A stretch of 64,000 nucleotides of DNA from Cardiocondyla obscurior (taxonomy: Eukaryota; Arthropoda; Insecta; Hymenoptera; Formicidae). The stretch is from the NCBI RefSeq assembly GCF_019399895.1, contig NC_091883.1, positions 2,770,377 through 2,834,376 of the forward strand, given 5' to 3'. The notes below the pieces were generated by a model. It was not told the DNA's origin. It made no database searches and worked only from the letters and a program-made list of their open reading frames with translations. Positions 12,430 through 25,300 of the stretch are shown piece by piece (position 1 is the first letter of the stretch; every line of letters starts with the position of its first letter). The position numbers were made by a program, and so were the translations under genes.

Positions 12430-14570
12430 TTACAGATTCGAAGCGTACCAGATTTTCGACTCCGAATCCGATTGAAGTAGTATCGCATTCACGGAATTCA
12501 AGCCCTTTACCACCGTTTGATCGTTTACTTTACATGTTGCAAAATCATTAAATTGCAAATTGTTATTCGTTTCCAGCGGTACCATCTGCGTCGCAATTTC
12601 TTGCGGAAATGTTTTTGCTTGTGTACTTTGATCCATTAAAGTTATTACATTTAATGGAACATTTTGTACAACCCTAACATTTTTATCATTTATGTACACA
12701 GGTACCCTCTGAATGTTTGAACCATTTTTCACAGCCAAATACTTTACAGGTTGAGTAACACTTTGCATTAACACTGCACGATGCTGATTGTCGATCGTTT
12801 GCGGATACGCGTACAGATTATTCTGTTGCTGCAATGGTAACACGGATACATTTTGCACATTGCTAGGCAAGTTAACGCAATTATCTATGTCGTTATTGTA
12901 ACTTCTAGTATTGCATAAACGTTGAGGTTGAGAAATTTCTTTAAAATAATGCGCTTGTTCCTTATATCTACGTGAACAATTGGCAGAATCGAAATAAAGA
13001 TACTGTTCATTGCAATGATGGCATTCGTCCTGTTTAATTTTATTCTCGGCGCACTTTACGTCTGTTTTATCAAATAGATGTAGGTTGTGTGATTTCTGAC
13101 ATGGTCCTTTGGGCTTCTGATCGGCCTGAATATTTTGCCGGTGGTTTAACATCGGTGTTGGGATTGTTTGTCCGTCATTAGCGAAGGGGATACTTTGATT
13201 TTGGTGGCGCGTATCTTTTCTGTAAAATAATCGTTTGTCGGTTTCACATACATGTAATTTAGTCCGTTGGGGATACTCTTTTGTTGGCTCTACATTGGAA
13301 TTAGAAAAATTAATATCTTGAAACAGATTAGTTTGACGACAGTTGTTTGAATGAAGACCCCGTGTTTTAATAATTGGTGAGATTTGTTCGCGTTGAGGTA
13401 ATTTTTCGGAATATGCATTTGTATTGTATGTAACTTCAACTTTTTGTGCACACGTGCAACTGCTATCGTATCGATAAGTTTTATTTCTACCATTACGTTC
13501 CTTGGAATGGATATTCACATCAAATTCGTCCACTTGAGACTCTTGCGAATCTTTTATCTGCATTGTTTCAATTTGAGGTCCGAGTATTTTTGATTGATTA
13601 AATATCATTGTACTAGTTGGAGGAAGATTTTTTAATACATTTGGGACTGAAGTCTCGAATAATTTTTTTTTAAAGCTGTTATTTAAATTTGTGTTAAGTA
13701 AGTTAGTTTCGTATTCTGTGTATAACTTATTTTTATAATTGTCAGTTATTTGTGCAGAATGATTGGACTTATTATCGATAACGTTACCATATCGACGAAG
13801 TATGGTAGGTATTCGTTTAACGTTCTTTACATCATACTTATTTATTGTTTTGCGATTATGTTTCTCATTGATTTGATCGTTTGATGAATATTTGTCGGAA
13901 ACAGAATCGAGTAACTCTTCATGAGATTCTTTTAAAAAATGTTTCTTAAATAATTTGGAATTATTTAAAAACATAGAACTTTCGAATAATTGTTTTGAAT
14001 TGTTAGTGAATGGTGAATTTTTACAGCCAGAAATATCAATCAAAAAATTATTTCTATCATATTGATTACTTGGCGAAAGACAACCAACATATTTAGAATT
14101 TTTCTGAGGGCTTAACTGAACAGATTTTTCATTATTCGTCAAATAAAAGTTCATCGATTCTGAAAATTGATTAGAATCTTTGGGTTTTTGTGAGTGTTGA
14201 GTATCGTTATTTTTACAGTTTTCTACAATGAAATTTTCTTCATTGCATGCTGTAAAAATATTTCGTGACGAGCAAGATGCGGAATTATGATGCGTTATAT
14301 CGTTACTTTTCTTAAGTTTAGCATTTTGCATTAAACGGAGCTTGTCATTTTTCTGAAAAGGGTCTTCTTGAAAATCGATAGTATAATTTTTCCTACACGC
14401 AGGAACTTCAAATTCAACAGGTGACAATTCTGGAGATGTAGTTTGATATTCCGTAGAGTCTGCGGGTTTTACATTTTCCAATTCTTGTTTTTTCTTTTTA
14501 CGTAAAAGTTGTTGTCGGAAAGAATCAGTATAAGTATGTTTTAATTTTTTGAGTGTTTTTGCAAGAGGAT
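12430..14570 (-). CDS. Large terminal exon (712 residues) of the unrecognised gene
   Basis: A 2.1-kb exon open throughout in AT-rich DNA, which is strong evidence of coding. It starts with DPLAKTLKKLKHTYTDSF after a TTTTTAG acceptor. Composition is low-complexity (Asn, Ser, Gln, Lys), and there are no internal repeats long enough to call. Confidence 0.85.
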
Positions 14571-16306
14571 CTAAAAACAATTATAAATGATTCATAATTA
14601 ATAAATTATTTAGTGACAAAGTAAGTAATCTAATTACAGTCACTTTATAATATACCTGTAGGAAAGTTTGGTAAAATGTCCGATTCAAAATTTTCAGCAG
14701 AAATTCTTTTACAAAATTCTGTATAACAACTTAATGGGTCACAAGATGAATTCTTACTGTTCTTTGAATGCAGCTGCTCCGTTTCTTTCTTATTTTCTTT
14801 TACAACATCCGAATCGTCAAATATTCTGAAATAAGTATTATATTTATATATAAACTATAATACACTATTTTTTTACAGCAGATTTGATAACATAACTTAT
14901 ATTACTTACTGTATTGAAGTAGTAGCACTAGTTTCTAATTCTTTATCATTTTGAAATAATTTTCGTTTACATGCGTCTTCTTTTTGAACATGTTTTAGTT
15001 CACTGTTAGCAAATTGTTTCGTTTTATTAAAATCTACATCTTTGAAAATATTTTCCTCACTTTTCTTCTTAATCATATGTAGATTCCGATTTAAACTACA
15101 ACATTAATATATGTGTAAGAACCGTATAAAACATCTCTGTCTTTATAGAAAAAAAAAAAAAAATGTTGTATACCATTACATTCTTAATAGAAGTATATAA
15201 AATAATGATCATACTTCAGTTTCTTTCCTAAAATAGGACTTTGTTCCAAAGTAGCTGCTTCAGCCCAATCTAAACTATTCTCCATAGAATTATTGTTCAC
15301 TGTTTGCTTAGTAAATTTATCACGCGTTCGAATTGTTACTATGCATCTACAAAATTATAATATATTAAAAGTACCAAATTGTATTAATACAATATATCAA
15401 GTTGAAATTAATGCTCTTACTTGGATTCGTGAGTATCACCTTTGAAAAGTTTTAATGCATCTGCATTCAGCCGGGCCTTATAGAATGTGTTTTCAGATAC
15501 TTTTGCTACAAGATATTAAAATAAATTAAAATAATTGTACATGGTACAATTTATCATAATTACATTGCTATAATGCATTAGTTTCAAAATACCTTTTTGG
15601 ATATCTTTACCCTTTGCACCATTTCTATATATACCAACAGCCTGAAAAAAAAAAATTGTGCAAAATTATCCAAGAAATAATAATATCATTGCAATACTAA
15701 AATTATATAAAGTTAGTTACCGGTTCTGGCAGAAGTCTGTTACAGATTTTTGCACGACCTTGTTTCTTTGCTCCAGTTTTGTCATGATCCTTTTTAGCGT
15801 TGTCCTGGAAGAAGTTCCAACATATATTAGTGAATATATAAAATAACGCTAAACATCGAGGTGCTCGGTGAACACCTGACGTCGACACTAACCTAACATT
15901 CGCGCGAGCTACAGCATCTCCACGTCGCCTGATCAGCGCGGCGCTTTTTAAAACGAGGTCGGCTACCGTGTGGAAAATCAGGAGACTTTTACGCGCAAAT
16001 AAATCGGTTTAGAAAATAGAAAAAAAGGAAAAAAAGAACATCGTCATATAATAAAAAATAAAAAAAAATACGTTGTACTCAGCGGACAACGAAGACACGT
16101 TATCGTCGCGGTTGTTCTTGAGCCTCGATCGCCAAGACGAAGACGCGATCGACGAAGGGGCAATCGAAGACGTGACCTACCAACTTTCGCTTAGCTCGAA
16201 GGATCTTCGAGTGGATTCGGTCGAGGTCCTTTTTTCGTCGCTTCTGTCGCGGCTTCGGCGCGTCTTCTCGGTCGGTGCCGTCGGTGGTCCGTATTACTTT
16301 GCCCAT
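12430..16306 (-). CDS. Unrecognised basic Asn/Lys/Ser-rich protein, ~990 residues, eight exons
   Basis: Exons in transcript order are 16181-16306, 15721-15804, 15593-15641, 15421-15505, 15215-15346, 14910-15095, 14656-14825 and 12430-14570. All seven junctions have GT/AG ends and compatible phases, and the sum is 2973 nt, exactly 991 codons. I recognise no domain. The N-terminal ~150 residues are highly basic (PRQKRRKKDL near residue 20, then GAKKQGRAKI, AVGIYRNGAKGKDI and NADALKLF) and look most conserved-like. The last exon (712 residues) is polar, rich in Asn/Ser/Gln/Lys, with scattered Cys (one CHHC), and is probably largely disordered. There is no signal peptide or membrane segment, so a nuclear or cytoskeletal protein is likely. 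The start ATG has A at -3 and G at +4. The gene converges on jeb and diverges from sgl. Confidence 0.75.
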
Positions 16307-17724
16307 AATCACGCGCGATGACTGTGACAACGCGCTCCACTCCCGCCGGTCACTTAAATATGTGCCTGCATGCCTTTAGCCTTGTCGTAATTTGCCAGTT
16401 ACGATGCAACGGGTCGAGAGCAATCTAGACGCGAATGCCGACGCGAAAGCAACGTGAGATCGGTGTGATAGCTTACGGTGACTGACGAATACCTTCACGG
16501 GCTTCACGCGTGCTTATTTACACTTACTTTTGCCACATCGGGCCCGGCACGAAGTTACGCAAATTCCGCCTGTGTAGATGTGCGTAAGCATGTGTGCGCT
16601 TGCACCCTCGAGGTTCACTACACCGCGCTGCACGGGCGATATACCTGTAGATCCAGCCTAATCTGGCTTACTCCGCCATGCTGTTTTAATTTTTCCCCGG
16701 GTCTACCAGAGCGCGCTGAAATTAGTTCCGTAGATGTGGGAGTACGAGGTAGAGAGCCCAACTCGGAATCGCGGCTTCCACGCATGCACATGCAGAGGCT
16801 CGTCCGTGTGAAGTGAGGATATAAGGCTGAAGCGTCGCGGGCTCACGACGCTCCGACAGTTTCGACAGCTCGCGAAATGACGGACGCTTAGAATCTGGGA
16901 AGTCCACTGTCCAGGGTGTGATGCAAGTTCATTCTTGACTTCGCCGCGATGCAAATTTTTCTCTCATGAAGCCCGTTTTCTCACCGCGAAGACTGTGCTT
17001 CGGGTGCTGGCTGCTGTAGCTTTCGTCTTGATGCCACGTCTCTACCGACCGCCAGATCTTTATTCGATGTTTTAGTTGAACAGGTAAGAATACAAGGTAT
17101 ATTAAACCTTTACCGATCCCTCCTGAGCAACATCAGACTCGTAGCTTTCGCTTTGAAATGCTCTGGAAACAAATAAACGTCCTGTCAGCTAATTTGGAAA
17201 CGTATATTTAAATATCATAATTTTTAATTACTCTAACAATTTAAACTAATTTAAATGATTGTGATAAGTCACGTAAATGTAAAATATTATGGATATAAAT
17301 ATTGTTAGGTAACAGAATAAGTGAAAAGCAAGTGGAAAAGATATATCTGGTCTTCTCTTGGCATGGCACGCATTGAACAGAACCAGCAGATATATTTTTA
17401 TCAGCTTCCTGCATCCCTAGTATTCTGATAATGATAGATTTAATTATATCTCCTTGCTGTGATAGAGGAGAAGGCTTCCTATTAAATTTCCTTTTGTTAG
17501 TCCAATAAAAATAATTCCCATTAGTTTCTTTTTGCTAATTTTATATTTTTTATTATATTATTAATTGTACTGCATTGTCAAACGATTTATTTAGCACAAA
17601 ATATTCTTAATATTAATAAGTAAAATGTTTTAATTTAAAAAATTCGTTAATATAACGTGTACCGGTGTTAATATAATTTTTAATTAACAATAAAATATAA
17701 ATATGAATATTTTGTCAATTGCAG
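16307..17724. promoter_or_regulatory. Divergent promoter region and 5' UTRs of the unknown gene (-) and sgl (+)
   Basis: The two start codons are 1.4 kb apart, back to back. The first ~700 nt are CpG-rich, and AT-rich sequence follows. A strong donor consensus at 17084 (GAACAG|gtaagaa) and the acceptor before 17725 suggest a non-coding sgl first exon ending at 17083. Transcription starts are not visible, and no TATA box is convincing. Confidence 0.5.
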
Positions 17725-17733
17725 TCATACAGC

Positions 17734-20129
17734 ATGACAAGAATTCGAAGGATTTGTTGCATTGGAGCTGGTTATGTGGGTGGACCTACCTGCAGCGTTA
17801 TTGCTTTGAAGTGCCCGGAAATTCAAGTCACAGTCGTTGACAAAAGCAAGGAGAGAATAGCCCAGTGGAATTCGCAGAAGCTACCGATATATGAGCCAGG
17901 CTTGGATGAGGTAGTTGAAAAATGCCGTGGAAAGAATTTATTTTTCTCCACGGATATCGACACGGCGATCAAGGAGGCCGATCTGATATTTATTTCGGTA
18001 AATACACCGACAAAGACATTCGGCAACGGTAAGGGAAGGGCTGCCGATTTGAAATATGTAGAGAGTGCTGCCAGGATGATTGCAGAAATTGCGACGGGAG
18101 ATAAGATTGTTGTGGAAAAAAGCACCGTACCGGTAAGAGCGGCCGAGAGCATCATGAACATCCTCCACGCGAATCACAAGCCAGGTGTCTCTTATCAGGT
18201 GAGATAGATATTTTTTTTTACAATTGTAAAATAAATGGAAAAGTCCTTCTAACAGAAGTTGCCTTCTCTAAAACCGATAGACGAGATAGCCGGGTCTCGA
18301 ACTCTGGATTCCTTCGTCTACGACGTCTAGCACTTGGCGTTCTTCATCAGAGCTCTTCTGCTTATTCTGATCATTTTTATTATTTATAATTACATCGTTA
18401 ACTATTCTATATTATAGACGCAGATTTACTTCACTCGATTAAAATTTTTGCTACAATATGTACTTAAGCGTATCGGTATTGCAACGTAGCATTATATAAA
18501 AGTTAGGAAATATTTAATTGTGTTTTTAATATTAATTTACACTGATAAAACACACGTGGCATACAGGATTTTACTGTACTTTTTTTTTTTCTTTTTTTTT
18601 TATAGCGATTGATCGTCGAATCTCTAATAGCAGTTGCATAGTTTCATACTTTATTAAATCAATCATCGTTCATTCAAGATAACACTCTTGCCTCATTCCG
18701 TGCGGTTATTTACGAGCCTTTCTTTGCTTGGAGGCTTGCTGATATCGCGGTCATCGAATTACATTGAGATGAGATAATCGCTGGAATTGTTTTCTTGATA
18801 CTTAATACAATATTTATTAATTTAATCATTTATTTGCACAGATCCTCTCGAATCCAGAATTTCTGGCCGAAGGAACAGCTATCGAAGATCTGGTGAATGC
18901 AGATCGAGTATTGATTGGCGGAGAAAACTCGCCAGAAGGACAAGCAGCTATCGAAGAACTTTGTAAAGTTTACGAACATTGGATTCCAAGAGAAAATATT
19001 TTAACTACTAATACATGGAGCTCAGAGTTGTCGAAGCTAGTGAGTAATCGTATGCAAATAAATTGTGTAAATCTCATTGGATTGTATTACGACATTACTG
19101 TTTGAAAGTGTGGAGAAATTACACGACGATATTTTTATTTTAGGCTGCAAACGCTTTTCTCGCTCAACGTATTTCCAGCATAAATTCCTTGTCAGCAGTG
19201 TGCGAAGCTACGGGCGCTGACGTGTCCGAGGTCGCACGGGCAATCGGACTTGATTCTCGAATCGGTTCCAAGTTCCTTCACGCGTCGGTCGGTTTCGGCG
19301 GTTCCTGCTTTCAAAAAGACATTTTAAACTTGGTATATATATGCGAATGCTTAAATCTTCCTGAAGTAGCGGCGTATTGGCAACAAGTGATTGATATGAA
19401 CGAATATCAAAAGTCCAGATTTTCTGCCAAAGTAATAGAATCTCTTTTTAACACTGTAACGGATAAAAGAATTGCAATGCTGGGCTTTGCCTTCAAGAAA
19501 AATACAGGAGATACGCGTGAATCACCAGCAATTCACGTCGCTAAGACATTGTTGGACGAAGGCGCTGTTCTTCATATATACGATCCCAAGGTGAGATCTT
19601 TCTCTTTTCTATGTGTTAGTTTTTATCGTGGTTATTATGTTAAATATTTATTTTTATGTAACATGTAATTGGAAAACATTTAACGTCTTACGACGACTTT
19701 TTAATTTATAGGTTGAAGAAACTCAGATCATTCAAGATTTAATTCATCCAAACATAACGAACAATCCTGAAAATGTAAAAAATCGAATCAGTATTTATAA
19801 AGATGCTTACAGCGCAACAAAAAACACACATGCCATAGTTCTATGCACAGAATGGGACGAATTTATTGTAAGTATTTAAAACTCATTTTTTTATGATTAC
19901 AATAACTGTTTGTTCTTAACACTCTTTAATTTTTATATATATAATTTTTCAGGAGTTGGATTATACACAGATATATTCAGATATGATGAAACCAGCGTAT
20001 ATATTTGATGGAAGAAAAATTTTAAATCATGATCGATTACAAAAAATTGGTTTTGTTGTTCAAACTATAGGTAAAAAACTTACGAGAGCAGCAATTTCGA
20101 GAGCATGGGGTAGTCAGACACAGGTTTGA
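17734..20129 (+). CDS. sgl: UDP-glucose 6-dehydrogenase (Sugarless), complete, five coding exons
   Basis: Coding exons 17734-18198, 18842-19039, 19144-19590, 19712-19867 and 19953-20129 all join in phase 0 to give 480 residues, near the family's usual length. The cytosolic enzyme oxidises UDP-glucose to UDP-glucuronate with 2 NAD+. The product feeds heparan and chondroitin sulfate synthesis, needed for Wg, Hh and FGF signalling in flies. Visible motifs are the NAD-binding GAGYVGGP (12-19), SVNTPTKT, EKSTVPVR, NPEFLAEGTAI, the Lys220 site SSELSKL, and the catalytic loop GFGGSCFQKD with Cys at 276. Lys220 and Cys276 fall at the same numbers as in human UGDH. The C-terminal domain contains FAFKKNTGDTRES. 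It begins with ATG after acceptor aattgcag. Confidence 0.97.
18199..18841 (+). other. sgl: sgl intron between coding exons 1 and 2
   Basis: AT-rich intron carrying a tRNA-derived SINE-like fragment on the minus strand near 18271-18350. Nothing else is seen. Confidence 0.75.
18271..18350 (-). mobile_element. tRNA-derived SINE-like fragment (degenerate)
   Basis: On the minus strand a sequence close to a pol III B box (AGTTCGAGACC, at 18295-18305) lies about 45 nt downstream of an A-box-like AACGCCAAGTGCTAGACG. It does not fold into a clean tRNA cloverleaf, so a decayed SINE head or tRNA pseudogene is likelier than a tRNA gene. Confidence 0.35.
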
Positions 20130-21065
20130 GAAAGAACGGACCAAACTTAGTATTATTTCTCATTTAACTAAAAAGATCAACAATTATTGTAATTTTTATT
20201 TAATTAATCTATCGATGCATTTGTGAAGCCTAAAATAATAACTTTCACGACTTTATAAAATATAAATTTCTACTATTTCTATAATTAATTAATAATTTTA
20301 AAAAAAATTAGAACATTACGTGAGAAAATCTTCTAAAAAGTATATTTTAGCAATTAGAAGATTTTGCAAAATTGTTATATTTTTGAAATTAAAACATATA
20401 ATTGGAAATTATGTTTTATAAAAATTAGATCTGTTTATGTCGTTATATATAATTTAATTTTAAATTATTCATTAAAACTAACGAAATTTTTATTTCGTAT
20501 ATTTATATGAAACAATTATTGCAAATTGTTTTATTTTAATGTTAATTTTTTGTGTCAATATCTTGTCTCAAATTTTCTTTATTCTTTATTTTAATATACA
20601 TTCTATTGCATTAAGAAAATTATTGTTATAAAAATTTATTTTGTGATTTCATAATTTCTAATTAAAGCTGCGATGTATTTTGGAAATATCAGTTATATAT
20701 GTTAAATTTACAAGATTTTAAAACAAAATTTACATATAGTATTACATTAGGTTACGATTAATATTCTTCCGAGTCTGATACATGTATGTCATATAAGGTA
20801 TTTTTATATTATTAAAATACTTTATATTTTAATTCCGATAAATAATCTAATAACACACTGTACGCATTTAAAAAATTATTAAGAAATGACTGCGCGTAGT
20901 TTAAATATACATTATATTATAATCGGCAAGAGTTACAGTTTTTACAAAGTTTAAATGTCATTTTTTGAGACATACAGCTTACACTTATACATATGTAAAT
21001 TACACGTAAATGCATAGTGCGTACATTGTGCATACTTTTTAAACCTACATAATAATACGTTTATA

Positions 21066-21071
21066 AATAAA
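21066..21071 (+). terminator. sgl: Candidate poly(A) signal AATAAA for sgl
   Basis: Located about 940 nt after the sgl stop in AT-rich sequence, just before the CpG-rich babo promoter region. A shorter 3' UTR using a variant hexamer is possible. Confidence 0.4.
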
Positions 21072-21279
21072 TGTTTATAGAAAAATTAAATAATTAGGAA
21101 TCTTTTATATACATTTTAATTATATTTAAATAACTGCGTGGATGGATGAAGTCTGAATGGCAAGAGTAATCGCATTAATTTTAAAGAAGAGGTCAACGAA
21201 TTTTGTAATTTATATATGTACTTGTACCAGCTTTATCATATATTTTTGCAATACGAATATTTTCGCGGTCTCGTTTTTC

Positions 21280-22246
21280 GATCGTAGCGCTCGCGCCTAC
21301 GGGGGGGAACGGCAGGTGTGGCAACTGTAAACGAATCCGCGGAAATAGTGGCGGCGACACAAGTCACTGTCCACCGGATCGGCCACGAAAAGTGAGGGTC
21401 CGACTGGTCCGTGTGAACGTGTGACAGTCGCATCTAGATTCCGTCGAGGTCGGATCGCCAGCGGCGACGGCGGCGATGATAACGTTACGCGGCGGCACGT
21501 CGTGTTCGCGAGTTTCGTGCCTGTCGACGCGCGGTGGTCAGTGATATCCTCGCGATCGCCGGCCCAAGTCACTACGTTTACGCGAGAAGCGTGCCCCTGC
21601 ATCGGCGCGTACTATCTCGAGGGGGAACTCGCAGTAGGCCGGGTCGGTCGTTGGGAAAATGGCGGCGCGCCTTCCGCGGCGGCGACGTCGCTGCGCCTGA
21701 AGAAGCCGCTGTTTCGCGCGGGGTCGCGATCGCCGCTTCCGCGTTACTTCGCGGAGGAGATAGTTCGCCGCGAACCGGCGTAGGAGAGCCGCGGCGAAGG
21801 GGCCGCGGGGAAGGAGGGAGGAGGAGGAGGGGAACCGGTCGGGAACGACGGCGCTGCGGGCGATGTAACTCCGCCGTGCGTACGGACGGCGGCCGCGGCT
21901 GCGGGGAGAAAACGTGCACGGTGCGTGCGTGCGTGCGTGCGTGTTCCTCGGTAGCGGAGCGAGCGCTCTCGCGCGAGCGCGTTCTTATGCGAGTGGGCGC
22001 CGGGAGTCATCGGCAGCGGCACGGACTACCGCGGTGACAAGTGTCTTCGTCGGCGAGGCGGCAGCGCGCCTCACCCTCGCGCCCGCCGGATGATGATCCC
22101 GCGGCCGGCGGACGTCGCCGCCCGCGAGCCCCGTTGAGCCGCACTCGACGAGGCCGGAGGCCGTCGACCGACGGTCGCGTGGACGACCCGGAGCGGATTC
22201 CAAGCGGCCACCACGGCGGTCCACCGGCGGTACCACCTCGGGAAAG
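21280..22246 (+). promoter_or_regulatory. babo: CpG island / probable promoter and 5' UTR of babo
   Basis: About 1 kb of very CpG-rich sequence, sharply bounded from the AT-rich flank and ending at the babo ATG. All six frames stay open for long stretches purely because GC content is high, so those frames are not evidence of coding. It includes the GTGC repeat at 21921-21943. Confidence 0.6.
21921..21943 (+). repeat. (GTGC)n tetranucleotide repeat
   Basis: Nearly six perfect GTGC units within the babo CpG island. Confidence 0.9.
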
Positions 22247-22337
22247 ATGAGAGGCGTCCGCGACGGCGGCATGGCGAGCCTCGTCGCCCTGGCGCTTGCC
22301 AGCCTCTGCCTGCTCCACGCTTCGTGCCCTGTGAACG
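22247..22337 (+). CDS. babo: babo exon 1: signal peptide
   Basis: Encodes 30 residues plus one base. The hydrophobic core SLVALALASLCLLHA is a typical signal sequence ending near the exon border. The donor is AACG|gtatgct. Confidence 0.85.
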
Positions 22338-25300
22338 GTATGCTCATACATTTTCTTTTTTTTCTTTTTCTTTTCCCCCTTGTACGGAAAAGCTTCTATC
22401 CGTAGCGACGTACTGTATACGTATAGTATGTATAGTATGAGAACGGCATGAATGTTGCCGAGTATAATTGCACGAGTTCGAGAGAGGTTCACGCGACAAT
22501 GCGTTTCTGGGACGCGCGGCACTATTAAACGTGAACTTATTCATTCCCGCTCGAAGATGAGCTTGCAAGTTAAAAGCGTGAAAAGTAGTATAAAGTTGAC
22601 ACGCTGACTGCAAAATGTGCGTTTTATACATACCTTTCGTGTCTAATTGGAATTGCTAAGCTATTTTAGATCCGGCCCGACGTGATAATATACGCCGCCT
22701 CTTCTAATTACGCTAATTAAGCAATTAAACTTTAACTGGAGGGTTCACAAAAGTTTACCCGTATTTAAATATAAGGTTTTATTTTATTCGCAGCGCCGAT
22801 CGCTACGTAAAGTTTCTGTTCTACGTCGATCCGCGTCCGAAAAAATCCCTGGACACGTTCGATTCTCGAAATCAAACCAGCTTACTAAAATTAAATCCAG
22901 AGATACGGAAACCGACAAAAGCGTGTATTAATATTTTATACATATACAACCGAGTAGCTCGTGTCTCTCGATCAACTTTAGTCCAAGAAAACGAGAGAGA
23001 GAGTGAGAGAAAAAGACGAGGAGAGGAACGAAGGGACTTCAACGTGTGCGTAATTAAACGAAAACTTTGACTCGCGAGTCTCTTTCGCGTTCGGGATTTA
23101 AGGGCCGATTGAAGGGACACCGGTGCAAACTTAAGAAAATGCTCGATGCCGAGGGAGGGAAAAAAAAAAGAAAAAAAAAAGGACAATGATTTCGGCTCGC
23201 CTCTTTGTTACGCGCACTTCTGTTTGTCCCACGCGTCGCGCTTTGTGGACGGATTCCCTTCGCGTGTGCGTGTACGCGCGTGATGCGCCTCACCGCGCCA
23301 AGCCTTTCTCTTTCTACGTTTTCGTTCGGGGCCTCGTTTCATCGCGCTCGCCTCGTCGGAGCTCCTCTCCTCCCTTCGCGTCTCCTCTTCCTCCTTTTCC
23401 CTCAGCCTCCGCGTGTCCCTCGCGCTCCTTCTCCCCTTCGGCGGCGCGCACATAACGTTGCGTAAGTAACGCGCCGCGCGCGGTGTGCAGAAGGGCCGTT
23501 TAATCTCGTTGCCGCACGAGGTCCGAAAAGCACGCGGTAGGGTGAACCCGGTGCTCAGCTCGGTGCCCGCGTTCTTCCAGTTTTTCTTTTTTTTTTTTTT
23601 AAGAGCGTACGGGCGCGATTCACCCCTTCGGTATTACGCTACGGGGGGAGGGATAGTTGGATAGCATAATGATAGCTTCGAAGGGTCAACCACTACTAAA
23701 AAGAAAAAAATTTATTGCCGAAAACTCACTGTATTCGTCGTATTGCTTTTTTGATTATTAAAATTAGAGAAATATTAGCTGCGATTAGCACTAGAATGTT
23801 TGAACGTTCAAGCGAACGTAAAGAAAAAATTAAAAAATTAGAAAATTAATTATTTATAAAGAGGAACACGATTTCGAAAAATGTACAGTGATTGCCGCTC
23901 TTGTCACACGTAGCTACGTATTTTTATAATACCGCGCGTATTGTTAGCAGTGCCTGTTTTATTGTTGCACTGCCGCAATATACATATATAATATTTACAG
24001 AAAAATGTACATTGATCCCCACCCAGTGGTTGACCCCTCGGATAGACCTATATCGAACGAGGAAGCCCCGGTCTCTGATTTCTGGTTCATTTCGCGTGCG
24101 AAATTTTATACGAGGAATTTCACGATACGATACGATACTTGCGATATAACTACAGCTGCAGATATTTTTAAATAATTATCTTATTTTATTTTATATTTTT
24201 TTTTTAACTCCGCGGCAGAAATACGAAAGCCTGGAAATAAAGAGGAATTTGTTTCCTAATTATTTGTGCGATTCAGGCAAGGCTTAACCCGCTGGCAGGC
24301 CTCCGACTCGCTGCGCTCGCTCATCCTTGTTTAATCGGTTAAACAACCACCTCGCGTTTCACGCCGGCGAGATAATGGCATGTAAGCAGTCGGATCTGTT
24401 ATTTATTGTCCAGATAACTCCGCTCCTCGTAGCGGGTGAGCGTGGTTGCGGAATTGTGATATTTAGATTCATGCTTGAATTCTCGGGTGCCGCCCGCGAG
24501 AGAGCTCCGTGAACTTTTTTTCGATAATGCATTCACAAAGGAATTTTATCCTCAAGGCTAATGGCCTTTCAAAACTCAAATTCTTATTTCACGCGCCGCA
24601 GGTATTTTTTACCATAATCGCTCGTGGCTTTTTAGCGAGCGATATCTTCTTCGTGATTGCGCGCGAGTGTTAAACTCGCTCATCGTTAAGATCGCGCGCG
24701 AGCTTGTTTACGCCACGTAATTATTTATATCGCCTGCCATCTGCATCCTTATCTCACATCCATATTTAATTGTAAGATACACACATCCCGAGATGTGAAC
24801 GGCTCTTGATATTTTTTTTTCTTTTCCTGTCTCTCTCTCTCTTTCTATCTCTTATTTTTTTTATTGCTTTCAAGCCGTGATCAACGCGTATTTGTCGGGA
24901 AAAATAAACGCTTGATTTTGATTTATGTTAACTAACTTACGCAGGACGTAATGCATATTATTATTTTATCCGAAGTACGTGAGAAGTCGTGTCGCCTGAA
25001 GCATAAAGTGGACGATTTAACAATCGCATAAGTAAATTACTGCCAGTCTCTAGAAGCGTAAATTTAGCCGCTGACCAAATGAAACTATTACTATAAATAA
25101 TAATTCTAGACCTGACGCGATGCAATCAATTATTATTTTATAATTAAACTACTAGTTCGATGCAAAAATACCAATATTTAAATTTTAATTAATTTAAAGC
25201 GGCTTATCATTTATCGTCTCCGAAAACAGCCAGTCAACGTAGCCAGTAAATCGTACGAGTACCGTGAAAAGATGCTTGACGCTTGTTCTATCTCGCTGTA

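Larger units (their letters stand above)
20130..22246 (+). other. sgl 3' UTR, intergenic DNA and babo 5' UTR
   Basis: 20130-21240 is AT-rich, with candidate sgl poly(A) signal AATAAA at 21066. Composition switches sharply at about 21280 to CpG-rich sequence that leads into babo. Confidence 0.6.

Noticed and set aside
21421..22347. Several overlapping long frames on both strands in the babo CpG island
   Set aside because: Multiple frames are open together because the region is GC-rich; they overlap the babo 5' UTR and encode Arg/Ala/Pro-rich random sequence.
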